Positions 25,441-37,890 of a DNA stretch of 64,000 bases are shown here, one piece after another. The notes under the pieces were generated by a model. That model searched no databases and was not told the origin of the DNA. It worked only from the letters and a program-made list of their open reading frames with translations. Both the position numbers and the translations under genes were made by a program. Source of the DNA: Climacium dendroides (Eukaryota; Streptophyta; Bryopsida; Hypnales; Climaciaceae); NCBI GenBank assembly GCA_950106755.1, contig OX467087.1, positions 15,628,047 through 15,692,046 of the forward strand, given 5' to 3'. The first letter of the stretch is position 1, and each line of letters opens with the position of its first letter.

Positions 25441-27440
25441 TAGTAGTCAATCTATTGACACAAAGTGACTTTTGAAGGCCCAAATGGAAATCACCCCTTA
25501 AAAGACCATTGTCCCATCAAGGGACAAATTGGATTTTGGATAGGTACCTATAGTCTCAATTTGTGTCATGATTTTTAGAATTTTTTTAAGATAGGAAAGT
25601 ACATTAGCTTTGAGGAATAAATTTTTTATTGTAATTGGTGCCTGGGAGCAAAAATTATGCAAATAAACTCAAAAGAAGGGAGACAAATGAAAAAAGAAAT
25701 TCACAAAAATCTTAAATTTATTTTCTCATAGATTATATTTTTGTCTACATAGAAAGCTTTGATTCATTCCATTTGGATAAGTGATGTGAAAGTTATGGAG
25801 CATCTTGTTTTCAAGGCAATCATAGCAACTTCTTGAGAAAATCATGTGTTGGATTCATTTTTTAACTCAATTTTAATAATTAAAAAAAATTCTACTTGTT
25901 CAAATTAATTTACTTGCTAGAACAATATGACCATTGGGATTAGTATGTTTCAATTCTATTTTAGAAATATTAATAATTTAGGATTTCATTCTATCTTAGA
26001 AATATTAATAATTCAGGTTTTCATTCTATCTCATACATATTTTTACTTAGCAATTTTTTTAAGAATAAAAATAAAGTTTTTTTTTCTTAACCCCTAAAAG
26101 ATGAGCTGTTCACCGTGGAAATCATCTGTTTTGGTACCGTGTGAATTGTTGGCTTAAAAAAATGAAAAAGCACTCATTAGAAGTCAAACTATTATAGAAG
26201 ACCTTCCCTTTTCACACAAAATTTGGAAGATGAATAGTTGCACTTCTGTCCTACATGGAGAGATTCTTTGTCATTCATTGGCCAGAAAACATTCTCTGCA
26301 TCGTTTATGAGTTAAATTTCGTTCTCTAACTCTCAATTCAATTTTCCACCATAAAGATATAAAATTCAAAACTTTGTAGTGCAAAAAATTTAAGTTAAGA
26401 AGGTTCAAAGTCAAATGATCTAATCCCTCAATGTGATGAAAAAACTTGCTTTCTTTACTTTAAATAAAAATATCTTGAAATTTGTGTGGTCAAAATTTCT
26501 AAAATTTATTCCACACATTCTCATACAAGTTAAGTGTAAGATTCTACAATTATATGTACAAAAAAAACAATTTTCAAAGTTTACGACTCTTTACAAATTA
26601 CAATAGAATTGATAGTTATGAGTGTTTTTAACAACAAAAAAGGCTATGGTCATTTATGGTTTTTAAATGATAGACAAAAATGACTCTCAAATAGACAAAC
26701 CTTAATTCCAAATGCTAGTTTTGCTAACATTCCTAAATAATTTTGAGATCTGGGAGCTTATTTGTCTTTAGATCAAGGTCATTAACCCCTAAATGTCCAA
26801 ATGACTGAAATGAGTCCTGAAAGGACACTTTGACAATTCATAGAGGCTTCTATAATCCCAATTTTTGCATGATTTCTTGAAAGCTTTTTTTCATGATAGA
26901 AAAAACTTGAAACAAAAATTTATATTTCAAATAGTGTATAGAAAAAAATGTTATCCCACTCAAAGCTAAAAATAGTTGACAAGATAAAAAAACAACTATA
27001 CAAAAATCTGAAATAAATTATTATTTTTTTAATAGATAAAATTTTTGAGTCTTAAAGAAAATGATTTGATTTATTCCATTTAGATGAATGCTATGAAAGT
27101 TATTGAACATCTTATTTTGTAGGTAGTCATGGTATCTTTTAAAAAAAATTAATGTATTGGATTCATTTTTTAACTCAATTTTCACAATTTTCTATAAAAG
27201 AAAGTTAGAACAAACTCACATTGGAATTAGTGTGTTTCAATTCCATCTTAAAGCTATTAATAATTTAGTTTTTCCCTCTATTATATACCTATTTCTACTT
27301 AACAATTCCTTAAAGAATGAAAATTATGCTATTTTTTAAAATTCTTTTTCTTAGATTCTCAACTCAATTCTTTGTGATTAAATTTTTGAAATGCAAAAAG
27401 TAAAATGCAAAAATTTAAAGTTAAAAGCATTCAAAGTCTT
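25441..27440 (+). repeat. Two diverged copies of a dispersed repeat family
   Basis: Copies begin near 25490 (CACCCCTTAAAAG) and 26782 (TTAACCCCTAAATG). Both continue through a shared block on an ATTCCATTTGGAT-type sequence (about 25766 and 27076) and TTGGATTCATTTTTTAACTCA (about 25852 and 27157). Related sequence appears at about 58.44-58.75 kb and, inverted, at about 63.78-64.0 kb. No coding capacity was seen. Confidence 0.6.
26087..26315. mobile_element. Short TTAA-flanked nonautonomous element
   Basis: The left end reads TTAA-CCCCTAAAAG (26087 onward) and the right end GTTTATGAG-TTAA (to 26315), a degenerate version of GTTTAAGGG-TTAA. The interior closely matches the element at 54834-55105 (shared GTACCRTGTGAATTG, AAGCACTCATTAG and TGGAGAGATTCTTTGTCAT), which independently supports the same boundaries. 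It has no coding capacity. TTAA flanks plus a CCC start resemble piggyBac-type termini. Confidence 0.6.
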
Positions 27441-28401
27441 AAAAACTAGTTTACAATGGTCTCGGGGAGTGCACTATAAAGGGGATTCATTGGTAACATG
27501 AGTTCAAGCCCCTATTATATGTGGGCTATGTAAGTAAACTTTTTGGATTTCTATAGGACTCTATTTACCTAAATTTCTAAGTTCTGATTATTTTATGTAT
27601 CCTATGTTTCATTTAAAGAAAATTCTTGCATTCTTTTTGTATACCCTATGTTCATTACAAATATGGAGTATATTGTAGCAACAAAAATTTGTTTCAGACA
27701 CTTCTAGGGTCACCATGAAATCGATCATTGGAAACTACAAATACCAAAATGATATACAAGACAATAACAATGAAATTCTTAAACTAGTTGCAAACCTAAA
27801 GTACTTGCAAATGCAAAGTATATTGATGCACTAAATACTTCCACAAAGAATAAGTTTCAAGCACAAACAAATTAGAAATAAAGACCAAGTCTAAAAGCAT
27901 ATAGAATCCAAATACCAAATCTACAATAAAATTTAGGGTGGAAATGCAATGTGCATAGAGGTGTGCATGTATTACAAAACACATTACAAAGGAGTTACAA
28001 AAATTTCAAAATGAGAGGTTGTAGTGTACGTAGCATTTGAATTCCAAGGTCAAAAATAAAAAAGAAAGTGTTACAAGAATCCAAAACTTCAAGTTTGCAA
28101 ATCTAGGAAGCCAAACCAAAACCAACAGCCTCATATATGCCTTGTAACATTGTGGGTACCTTATTCCCGCCCTTGGAGTAACACGTACACAAGTGGGTTC
28201 TTAGTGTCTTTGTTATATCAAATCCTAGTGTTTGTTTAAATATGAAATCGAATTACACCTTCTAAGAAATAAATCTTTTTATTGTTTCCTACTCCTAATT
28301 CTTTCAATTAAAACTGCTAACCAAAGTCCAAAACAAATTAGCATTTGCAGTTGATTTTGACTACGATAGCCAAAACTATAGAGGTTAGTCAATCCAAAAA
28401 G

Positions 28402-28639
28402 TTAACCCTTTAATGACTAAGAAGTCCAAATTGGGCTTCATGTTTTTAAAGCAATTTTGAAGAGTTTATTTGGGTTTTAAAAATCTATTTTAATAATTAT
28501 TTACTTAACCAATACATGCAATGTTCTTAATTCAAGCTAACAATATAATAAAATTTTCCATTTCCATTATACTTTCTATAATATAATCAATCAAAATATG
28601 CAACTTAAAATCATGAATTCTTAGTACGTAAAGGGTTAA
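28402..28639. mobile_element. 238-bp MITE with TTAA ends and 22-bp terminal inverted repeats
   Basis: The left end TTAACCCTTTAATGACTAAG and the inverted right end TTAACCCTTTACGTACTAAG agree at 19 of the first 22 positions. TTAA at both outer edges fits a TTAA target duplication followed by CCC-starting inverted repeats, which is the piggyBac pattern. The interior is AT-rich and non-coding. Confidence 0.7.
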
Positions 28640-29072
28640 GTAGCCTAAGTTGTAGAGTTTATTTTACCCTTTCTAAAATTATAAAGAATCCTAAATTTGA
28701 CCTAATTCTCTAAAGGATATTCACAGATGAAGTTTGACCCTAAAACTAACCTCTAAAACTTCATCTGTTGATTTTTAGCGTACTAACTATTGAAATTGAA
28801 TGTGGATTTTTTGAATATTTCATTTTTATCTTCTATCTAAATTTTGACTTTCAACTAGTTTGGTCAATTATGGTTGACTTTCATCCAAACTTATTCCAAT
28901 TTAATTCAAAACTTCATCCTACTCTAAGTTCTCCAATATTAATCTACTTTTTAAAGTTAAGGTAGTTTTGAAATCCTGAAAATATTCTATTTAAGATTCT
29001 ACTTCTAACTTGTTCTTTGATTAGATTTTAACTTTGACAATAAATTCTTCATTGTTTCTTACTACTATATTT

Positions 29073-29323
29073 GGATTTTTTATTTTACTTCTACTTTTAG
29101 GATTAAGTAATTTTATCTTAAAAACCTTGAATTTAACTTTCTAGAAGGGTAAGACACTTCTACTTTTGACCTTTTCAATAAAAGTTATTTATGGATGGAT
29201 TTTTTATTTTACTTCTATTTCTAGAATTAAATAATTTTATCTTAAAAACCTTGAATTTAACTTTTTAGAAAGGTAAGACACGACTTCTACTTTTGACCTT
29301 CTCAATAAAAGTTATTTATGGAT
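29073..29323. repeat. 124-bp tandem duplication (two copies)
   Basis: Units headed by GGATTTTTTATTTTACTTCT start at 29073 and 29197. Both carry ACCTTGAATTTAACTTT and end AAAGTTATTTATGGATG. The copies differ at a few sites. Non-coding. Confidence 0.9.
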
Positions 29324-32300
29324 GAAGTTTGACTGTAGTCGAGTTCACCAAACTTCATTTGTCAATTTCTTTTACCTTTGATTGTTGAAATTATTTTTAT
29401 TTTTTAAATGACTTTTTATTTTTTCACGTACTTTTACAACTATGTTTCATCCAATTGTAACTTTTTGGAATTTAATCTAATTTTTTGGTTAAAATATTTT
29501 AAAAGCTAAAGTGAATTTTTCTAAATACTTATAAATTCACTTTTGGGGGTTCCTAAATTCACAGTCCTAATTCTAATTCTGACTTTCAATTCAACTTCAA
29601 ATTCTAATCTAATATTTTTGGTGAAAATTCAAGACTTTTAGGAAAAGAAATCAATGACTAACCTTGAATCTAGTGGCTTCAATGATCCCATCTTCATTAA
29701 TTGTGACCACAATGTTGTTGTACACTCTGTTGAGTTCCATTTCCATTCTTTTGTATTCAAATGTTTACTGCTATAGATTCTTCAGATGACTTGAAGGAGC
29801 TCCAAACTCTTTTTCTTTTGATTTTTTTCTTTTCTTTTTCCTCCTACTTTTTTCTAATATTTTCTTTTTTTGAAGATATTTTTTCTAAATCAAATTATAT
29901 CAAATCTAATAAAATCTAATTTACTAAATGCTTTTGTTTTGTCTAGAAATCAAACAAATCTTGGAAGACAACATGGTTTGGCTTCTACCTTCTAATAATT
30001 AATTTATAGAATCTAAAGAAGCCAACTATTCCTACGTTTTGTCTTATCTATTTGTCTTGTAACTAATGTTCGGAAAACTTTTTGAGTTTACCAATTAATT
30101 TCCTTTAATTCTCATATTGAACCGATTTTTGAAGAAGCAAGTCTGGTTATTTTTCTATTTTTTACTCAAAATAGAGATTTTATAGATTTTTTCACCAAAT
30201 TTTTTGCCAATGTTTTCAAATTGCAATTATTTTTTTTCCAATTCCTCCAATTAACTTTGAACTAGTTGCTGGGTTTTTCCAAACATTACTTGTAACCAAA
30301 GTCAATCCTTGGTTATTTCTCTCCTCTTATGCTCCTCATTTGCACTTGTTTAGTTCTTGATTTGATATCTTGGAGTATTGGAGGCAACATACAGATGGAG
30401 ATTTGGCATTTGAATTGGGTCAAGTAGGTGTACAACTTCTAATTTCAAATCAAGTTTGTATGGTTAAACTCTAGACCTTACTACACTCTAGCTTCTTTGA
30501 ATTCCAATTTAATTTCACTCTAGTTTGTTTGAAAATCAAATCCTCACCTTCACTCTAGCTTGGTTGGGTTTCAATTTCTAAATCTCTTTGTTTGTGAAAA
30601 TAGAATTTTAAAAAATCAAAGTTGGAGCCATAAGACACCATCCTTGTCTATGTTTGATTTTTGAACTAGTATGTATGTGAATTGAAAACCAATTTAGTCT
30701 AAGCACTTGCTTGTTTTAGTTTAAGTACATGCCTACTTGGTTTTAGTACCCATCACCTGTTAGGTGGGTTAGCTACTTGCTGACCCTTTGACCATTGACT
30801 ACTGGCCCTTAGCCATGGATTGCTAGCCCTATTGTTGTGACTGTTGGCCCTACTAGTTGTTTTTTTACCTTGGCAGTTGTTGCCAAATCTTTGTTTTTTA
30901 ACCAATACTTAAGTTTCTTTTTGAAGACCCCATTTAACCAAAAACAAACACGGAAATTTAATCTAAGAGCAAAGATTCATTGTTTGAAGGATTAGGCCCA
31001 AAGTTTTTAGGACTAAAAAATTAGTCCTTGGTTCAAAGCTTTGCCATACATGGCAATTTTTATCCCGAACTTAATGATAAAAGAAAATAACAATAAATAG
31101 AGGACTTTGAAAAAATGTCTTGGGGGCAATAGCTCTGTTGTATGGTGGGTTAGTACGACTTCCAAGGACAATAGTTTGACACGTGTGTTAGTATGAGCAT
31201 TTGAAGGCTTGGTTCCAACCCAAATTCTTTGGAAATGACACCAAATAAACTTCTTGAACCATATATTTTCAAAGTCTAGATGTTAGGAGGATTTTCGACA
31301 ACCAAATGGCATAAAATCCCAAACAAAGTACTACTTCAAGAATTGTTAGTATTTTGACACAACTTCAACATAATTATCATAAAATCAAGCTCTAAGGAAT
31401 TTCAACTAACTACATTGCTAGAATTCAGCTAAAATTTTCTTAGGATTAGTATCACAATGCAATATGAAATCAAGAAAACAATGATTTCAAAAGACTAAAC
31501 CACTCAAAAATACAAAATGAAGATGGCAATACTCAAAGGGACCTCAACATACTTTGAAATAAGCAACAAGACACCAAATAGCTTGAAAACAAGAGCAAAA
31601 TGTTCCAAATGCAAGAAAATAAGAGTTTTTTTTTACAAAAACACCAAAAATTCAAACAACATGGCCGCATATGACCAAATAATAAAATGAAAAGGGGTGC
31701 AAAGTGAGAGGTGAGGTCTTTATACTTTTTAATGCCTCCTTTCCCTCTCAAATTACCTACAACTACCTATGTGAAAATCAAATTAATACTAAAAATTCAA
31801 TATTACTGTGATCGCTCTAATTTTTGGAGAAATACTCCAAAAGCCAAATGAATTGTGCCATTATCTTCAAAAGACCCAAATTAGTTTGAAGAACCATGTA
31901 CCCCCTATTTCCAAGCCATTACACAAATGGAATCTAGTGATTAGCAAACTAGTGAAAAAGATAGAAATTCCAAATGTTGGAGATTGTCTTTTTTCAAAGT
32001 TTTGACAAGCCTAGGTTATTTCAAGGTTTGAGAAAGTAAGAAAAGAGTTTAAGTTGACTTCAATTATACATTGTACACTCTTGGAACACTAGTCAACTCA
32101 TTGCAAATCTTCTAAATTTGTTAAAAGTCATTACTACCATCAGTTGGGGTACTTGTTGATGTTAGATTATCTTGAAATTTGGCTAGGCCATTATTTAGGC
32201 TAAAATACACTACCCTAATTTTTAGTAGGATTTTAACACTTCTTGGATATTTCTATGAATTTTCCAATGTTGATAAATGCGGTTGACTTTCCATAGAGTC

Positions 32301-32450
32301 ATCTTTTGCAATCCAAAAAAATATGAAACTTTTTGGGCAATTTTCTATTAAGTCCTCTAAAGCTAATCTCAAGTTTATGCTTTTACTTTGCACTAATAAT
32401 GGAAGGATTTAAATTCTAACCTCTTGATTTAATTTCTCCGGGGCTAAGTT

Positions 32451-32646
32451 GTCAGAGTGGACGGACGGTCCGTCTGTCCCATCCGGTTTGTCCGTTCATC
32501 CGAGACGTCCGATGACCCCAACCCGCCCGATGTGACAACCTAGGAACTGTCACAGTGTATGGACGGTCCGTCCGTCCCGTCCGGTTTGTCCGTCCGTCCA
32601 GGATGTCTGATGACCCCAACCCGCCCGATGTGACAACACTGCTCCG
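32451..32646. repeat. 98-bp GC-rich direct repeat (two copies) with GGACGGTCC core
   Basis: The copies are 98 bp apart (GGACGGTCCG at 32463 and 32561). Each carries several GTCCGT/ACGGAC words; the first has 7-bp palindromic arms GACGGAC-G-GTCCGTC. Both share the block GATGACCCCAACCCGCCCG followed by ATGTGACAAC. It is a sharp GC-rich island in AT-rich DNA. The long open frame through it on either strand reflects the repeat, not a gene. Confidence 0.9.
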
Positions 32647-32749
32647 GGGAGGAATCATTTCTATTCTAGGGAATCTTAGCAGATTGACTTCACCATTGCA
32701 CTTTTGGTGTATTTTTATGTTAAAAACACATCTCTCCATTCTTTGATCG

Positions 32750-35700
32750 CATGATTTTTGGAACTATGGATTTTTACCATCAAAGTTACACATGACCTTC
32801 TAATTCTTGCGAATTGGATGGTAATCTACACATGGATTTCTTGTAGGGATTTCTAAGACTTACTAAGACTTTTGACAACCTGCCTATCCATTCTTTTAGC
32901 CTATGATGTATTACATGCACATTATAGATAAATCAAATAAAAGTCTAATTTTAGTGTTTCTCCTACTTTAGCCATTAGGGCTCAAAACTATCTCAAATCC
33001 TTAATTGACATTCTAAACACCTATTTAGACAATGGAAATGGTAAATGGAAGTACTTACAGTACTTCTAAACTTTTCGGGAATAATACACCATATTTGTAA
33101 GGACTTCTATCAAACATGATGCCAACACTCTTTCTAGGTCATTTTAAATGAAAATATTAATAAAAATTGAGTAAAAGAAAAAAAAAATTAAGGCCTAGGT
33201 GACAAGCATAGGGTTCACAAATGGTAGTATAGTCTTAGTGGCCACCTGCACATTCACAAAGAACAAACTAAATGAATGACATTGACAAAATTAAGAATCA
33301 CAACACTTAGTAGTTTAGGATTGGGTGAATGGGTGAATGATTTTACCTTGATCATCTGTAGGGTGGAGTTACCCACACATTTGGGTGGTGCAATTGTCTA
33401 TCTTCCTTTTGAATTGAAATTTTGCACAACCATCTTCTACAAAGAGTATCTTGCAATTGATGAAGGTTAGATGCCATCAGCTTGTCCAATGTCATAGTCC
33501 ATAAATTCAGGGGCAGTTTGAATTTGAGTCTTCAAGACTTGCTAAAGACGTTGATAGAGACATCAAACACCTAAAGTAAATTTTAGGCCTTCGTTTATCC
33601 TACATGTTTGACCGCAACAAACTCCACATCGTAGGAAGCGAGTCATAGTGTAGCTAGTTGCACGATGAATCCACTACACATTTGGGACCCCTTTGACACA
33701 CTTCTTTGAATAGTGAGGAGGCACAGGAAACAAGTCATGTCTAAATTGTGGCGTTCAAAACGGACAAAATATTCTCAGACAACTTGCACTAGTCTAAAAC
33801 AAGTTCTAGAAGGGTGTTGTTCACAAGAACTTCTCCAACCATGATTCCAATACAAATTGAAGCCTCCAAAAACAAAGAAGAGCAACTAGAATTCACAAGA
33901 ACCAACCTTGAACAGAACAAGGCTTAAGAATAGAAGTGTGCAGTATACAACAACAACAAAAGACAAACTTAGAAAGTGTACTTCTCGAGGATTGGTCGGA
34001 GACTCGGAGTAGCAATACACAACATTTATAGGGGTTGCAAAAATGTTGGTTGACACTAAATAACTACTACACCAGCTTCAACATGAGCACCGCCAAAAAC
34101 TAACGGGAAGTTGAAATACATCCAGTTCCGTTGAAGAGAAAAATAATAGAACGCAACAATAGCATAATTTAGGCCACAAGCTGTTTTTGAACATACAAAT
34201 CACAATGGCAATTTACAACAAGAGCTCATGAGATCAATGCAAAAACTAAAATTTGAATGTAGTGGCTTAGGAATTAGGACTCAATTGTGAGTTTAGGAAT
34301 CAAAATCAGTGAGGGCTTTGTCACTTCAATGTATTTCCTAACATCTACATGTGATTGATTGACTAAAGAACATCCCTACAAAATTTGGACTCAAAATCTG
34401 CTTGTAATCTCTAAGGTGGTTGAGTCATTTCAAAAGATTTTCTCAAAAGCTTTGTCTTTGGATAGGAGACTAATTATGGAAAAAAGATTAGCGTGTTAAC
34501 CAAAAGCCAATATAATGTATTCAAATTTAGGAAATAAATATAAAGCTTTCTTTGAGAAAAAATATTATGAACAGCCCAACAAAAATGGATTATCAAAAGT
34601 CCACACATATTCTACTAGAAGAAAAAGATAGGATATCAAGGCAAAAAAATAATGGGATATCAAAAGGAAAAAAATGGAATACTAGAAGGGAAAAAAATGG
34701 GGTAGCTAAAGAAAAAAATGCAATGCTTGAAGGAAAAAAGGGGGTAATTTAAGTAAAAAAATGCAATACTTGAAAAGAAATAACGACACCCCCAAAATGA
34801 TATATCAGTGGTCTTAAATAAATTGGATAGTTAGGTAAGCACTGTCATTTGAGAATGATCTTGCAATACAAGCTATAATACACAATTACAAGTGAATCTC
34901 AATAAAAAAACAAGTCTTCATCAACCGGGTATACGCTTACAAAAAACTCAAGATAGAAAATATGGAGGTAGAGAAGAACAATCAAAATTCAATTCAACGG
35001 TCATATCGTTAAAATGGTGGCATTTCATTAAAATGGCGTGTTTTGAGGTGCTTTAGGAGGAGGAAAATCCACGAAAATATGGCATTGGGGAATGTAAAAT
35101 GCATGAATGAAGGTTAATTTGGGTTTGATAGGGACCAAATCAGCACCTATACAACCTGGATATGGCATGAAACGGCGCCATTTATAAAATTGATGAGGTG
35201 CGCAACATAAATTTGGCCTTCCTAGGAAACTATTATACATGCCGAGGTCGTGAAGACTGGCAATCTAATATTAGAAATGTTAGTTTGAAGAGATATGCCA
35301 CATTCACTTCCATTTCTAAAAAGACTAGAGAGTGCCATTTAGGTATGCACATTAGAAAACTGAACCCTTTATAGGCTCAACAACCTTTGGCGGCTGTATA
35401 CTAGATTTTGCATTTGGTGGTAATTCAACAAGGAAAACATGGACCAAACACTTTTCAATACAAAGCATATTCACAATGACAACGACTATGTACTACAATT
35501 CAAAAATATTGAGAACAGTGAGAGATTTATAAGTATAAATACGGTTTGAATAGAGGAACCCACGGGCCTTTTCGAGGTTAAGCACACTATTTTGTGGGCA
35601 TTGCTTGGAAAATGGAGTTGAAAGTGTAGTGCCACTAAAGAAAACAAATGAATGCAAAAACAACAAATTTTTTCTTCCCAAAATGAATATTGCATTGACC

Positions 35701-37500
35701 AAAAATTTGGATTTTGAAATAGGATCCATCCCTTTGTACATCATGGTTGCACCTTGAATGCCCCCATTCAAACTTTTTTCCAATGGAGGGAGGAGATGAA
35801 GGGCAATGAATTGGGAAAAATTAAAAATCAAGTAACATTAGAACCCATTGTTGTCCGCTAAAAAGCGACCTCCAAAGTCATCATGGGGAATATAGGGGGA
35901 GCATTCTAAACATGTCTACTATATGTGGAGACACCACTAACTACACATTAGGTTTAGCCTCAATTGTATTGCAAACCTAATAGTGTCAGTGATATTTTAT
36001 GTGTTAAAAAACCATGCTAGCAATGTATAGTAAGCCATTTTTAGACCACGCAGTCTCAACCAAGAAAGTGCCATCTAGGACAGGTGTAGATTTCAGACAT
36101 CACAAATTGAAGTCTCAGGAATCCTCCCTGCATTCCTCGAATCCCTATGCAATCAACATTTCAAAAATTGAGCCTTCACTATGACAACAAAGGATCAATG
36201 CAAAAAAGACCACTCTTTTTTTTGTCACATTTGACGTTTTCGAGTTGTCATCAACCATAACTTTTGCACATTGAAGCCAATGAACTTGATTTTTTTTAAA
36301 TATTAGAAATTAGACATTTATTAGAGATCTTATTTTTCAGAAATTTTCAGAAATTGTTTTATATTTAAATTTAAATTTAACAAATTTGTCACACTTTGCA
36401 ATTTAGGGTTTTTTAGTATGGGGACTACCCAAAATTAATGATCTAGAGCTGAAATTTTGTGGTCTTTACCTACACTAGAGACGCATGTGCCTACCAAAAA
36501 TTATTTAAAAAAAAATTATTTTATGTCCTCTACATTCATGCAAATAGTTGAAATAGGGCTACCTTGCAAGCGTAGTTTTGAACATTGGAAATGGTTTCAA
36601 GATGATTTTTTTCATGAAGTATCTTTGCCATGAAGTCTTTCCAAATGAAATTTTTTTATTTTCTTTGAAAATTAATTTTCCTATTTTTTACAAATTGAAA
36701 CATCAAAGTATCTATTTTCATGAGATTTTGCCCTAAACCCTAAACCCCACTTTAAAAAAATTCCTATGCTTTTCCTTCCTAGGATACCTTTTCCTTATAA
36801 GTGTGAACATAAAATATATTTTTAAAATTGAATTTTATTTTTCTAATTCTAAAGTACTCCCAAACAAAATATGAGTATTGTAAGTACTACAGATAACAAA
36901 ATGCAAAACGATCAGTCTTTCTTGCATTCACCCTAGAACAAAATGCTCTATTCCAAAGTCAAAACGACAAGACTTGGAGTGCGTAACGTTGAACGCATGA
37001 CCTCATCACTGTCGGAATCGGTTGAAGTCTCCATAAGAAGTAGAACGGGAACAAAATAGGCAAGGGGTTTTGGAAATGAATCTTAGATAGCTTGAGAAAA
37101 GACCCAACTGGAGAAAGTGGAGACTAGTCTCACTTGAATAGAATGTCCAAAAATTGGAGACCTATGCCTACTTGATTGAGTTCAAACCGCACATCCTATA
37201 TCATGGTATGCAAAAAATGAAAATGATGTTCAGAGGACAACGTATCACAAAGCGGCGAGGGAATCAAACATCCCTCTAACATCAATGAAGTCACCATGTC
37301 TTTCCACTGCCACCCAAATCAAAAAGTTCAAACCGCTCAATCTATACAAAGCGGAAAAAGAGGCTCGAGAGAAAAATGATGGAAAGTAAAACCAAAATCA
37401 AAGCGCACGCTCTCATTTCTACAAGACGTTGACAAAAACTGAAGTTCCAAGAAAATGTAGTGAGACCGCGATAGTCGAATCGTGTAGACGACATTTACTT
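32750..37500. other. AT-rich gene-free region with low-complexity stretches
   Basis: No gene was recognised. It contains a degenerate A/G-rich repeat around 34640-34790 (AAAAAATGS-AATGCTTGAAGG-like units), a single TTAGACCACGCAGTCT word at about 36041-36056 related to the 37.7-kb repeats, and a short CCCTAAACCCTAAA word at about 36732. Confidence 0.45.
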
Positions 37501-37514
37501 CCAATACAAAGGGT

Positions 37515-37890
37515 AATTCAAAATGGTTTACATCGGGAGGTCTCAACCTCCCGGACAAGTAATCCCAGTAAATCCGGGAGGCCTTCAAGGATGATTGTCC
37601 ATATGGTGTAAACTTCGAAGACATTGAGTCCCACAAAATCCAAGACACAATTGGAAACGGTTTTGATTGCACGGTTTAAACACCCCAGACCGTATATCCT
37701 CCAAAATTTGGCAAGCAATACAAAACATTTTAGACCGCATGGTCTAAACCTCTTTGATCAATGTTCTTTCAAAATTGGAGAGACATCTCAAAATGGTTTA
37801 GACCACACAGTCTAAACCTATTTCACCAACGTTCTTTCAAAATTGGAGAGACATCTCAAAACGGTTTAGACCGCACGGTCTGAACATTCA
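37515..37890. repeat. Palindromic tandem repeat with TTTAGACCgcacGGTCTAAA core
   Basis: Three palindromes, TTTAGACCGCATGGTCTAAA (37729-37748), TTTAGACCACACAGTCTAAA (37798-37817) and a third at 37865-37884, are 69 and 67 bp apart. They are linked by a shared spacer (GTTCTTTCAAAATTGGAGAG). Just upstream lies a different palindrome, CGGGAGGTCTCAACCTCCCG (about 37532-37551), and a CCGGGAGG half-site. A single related site is at about 36041. The function is unknown; it resembles binding-site arrays near transposon ends. Confidence 0.85.

Larger units (their letters stand above)
27441..32450. other. AT-rich gene-free region
   Basis: No convincing gene was found on either strand; open frames are short and AT-biased. 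It contains a 238-bp TTAA-ended element (28402-28639), a 124-bp tandem duplication (29073-29323), and degenerate repeats of plant intergenic type. Confidence 0.5.

Noticed and set aside
32452..32746. Arg/Gly-rich open frames on both strands over the 98-bp repeat
   Set aside because: Open on both strands only because of the GC-rich repeat; no domain.
34552..34752. Lys-rich small open frame
   Set aside because: It lies in a degenerate A/G-rich tandem repeat; no sign of coding.
35486..35831. Minus-strand frame of 112 codons
   Set aside because: No domain, no splice-supported extension and AT-rich surroundings; taken as chance.
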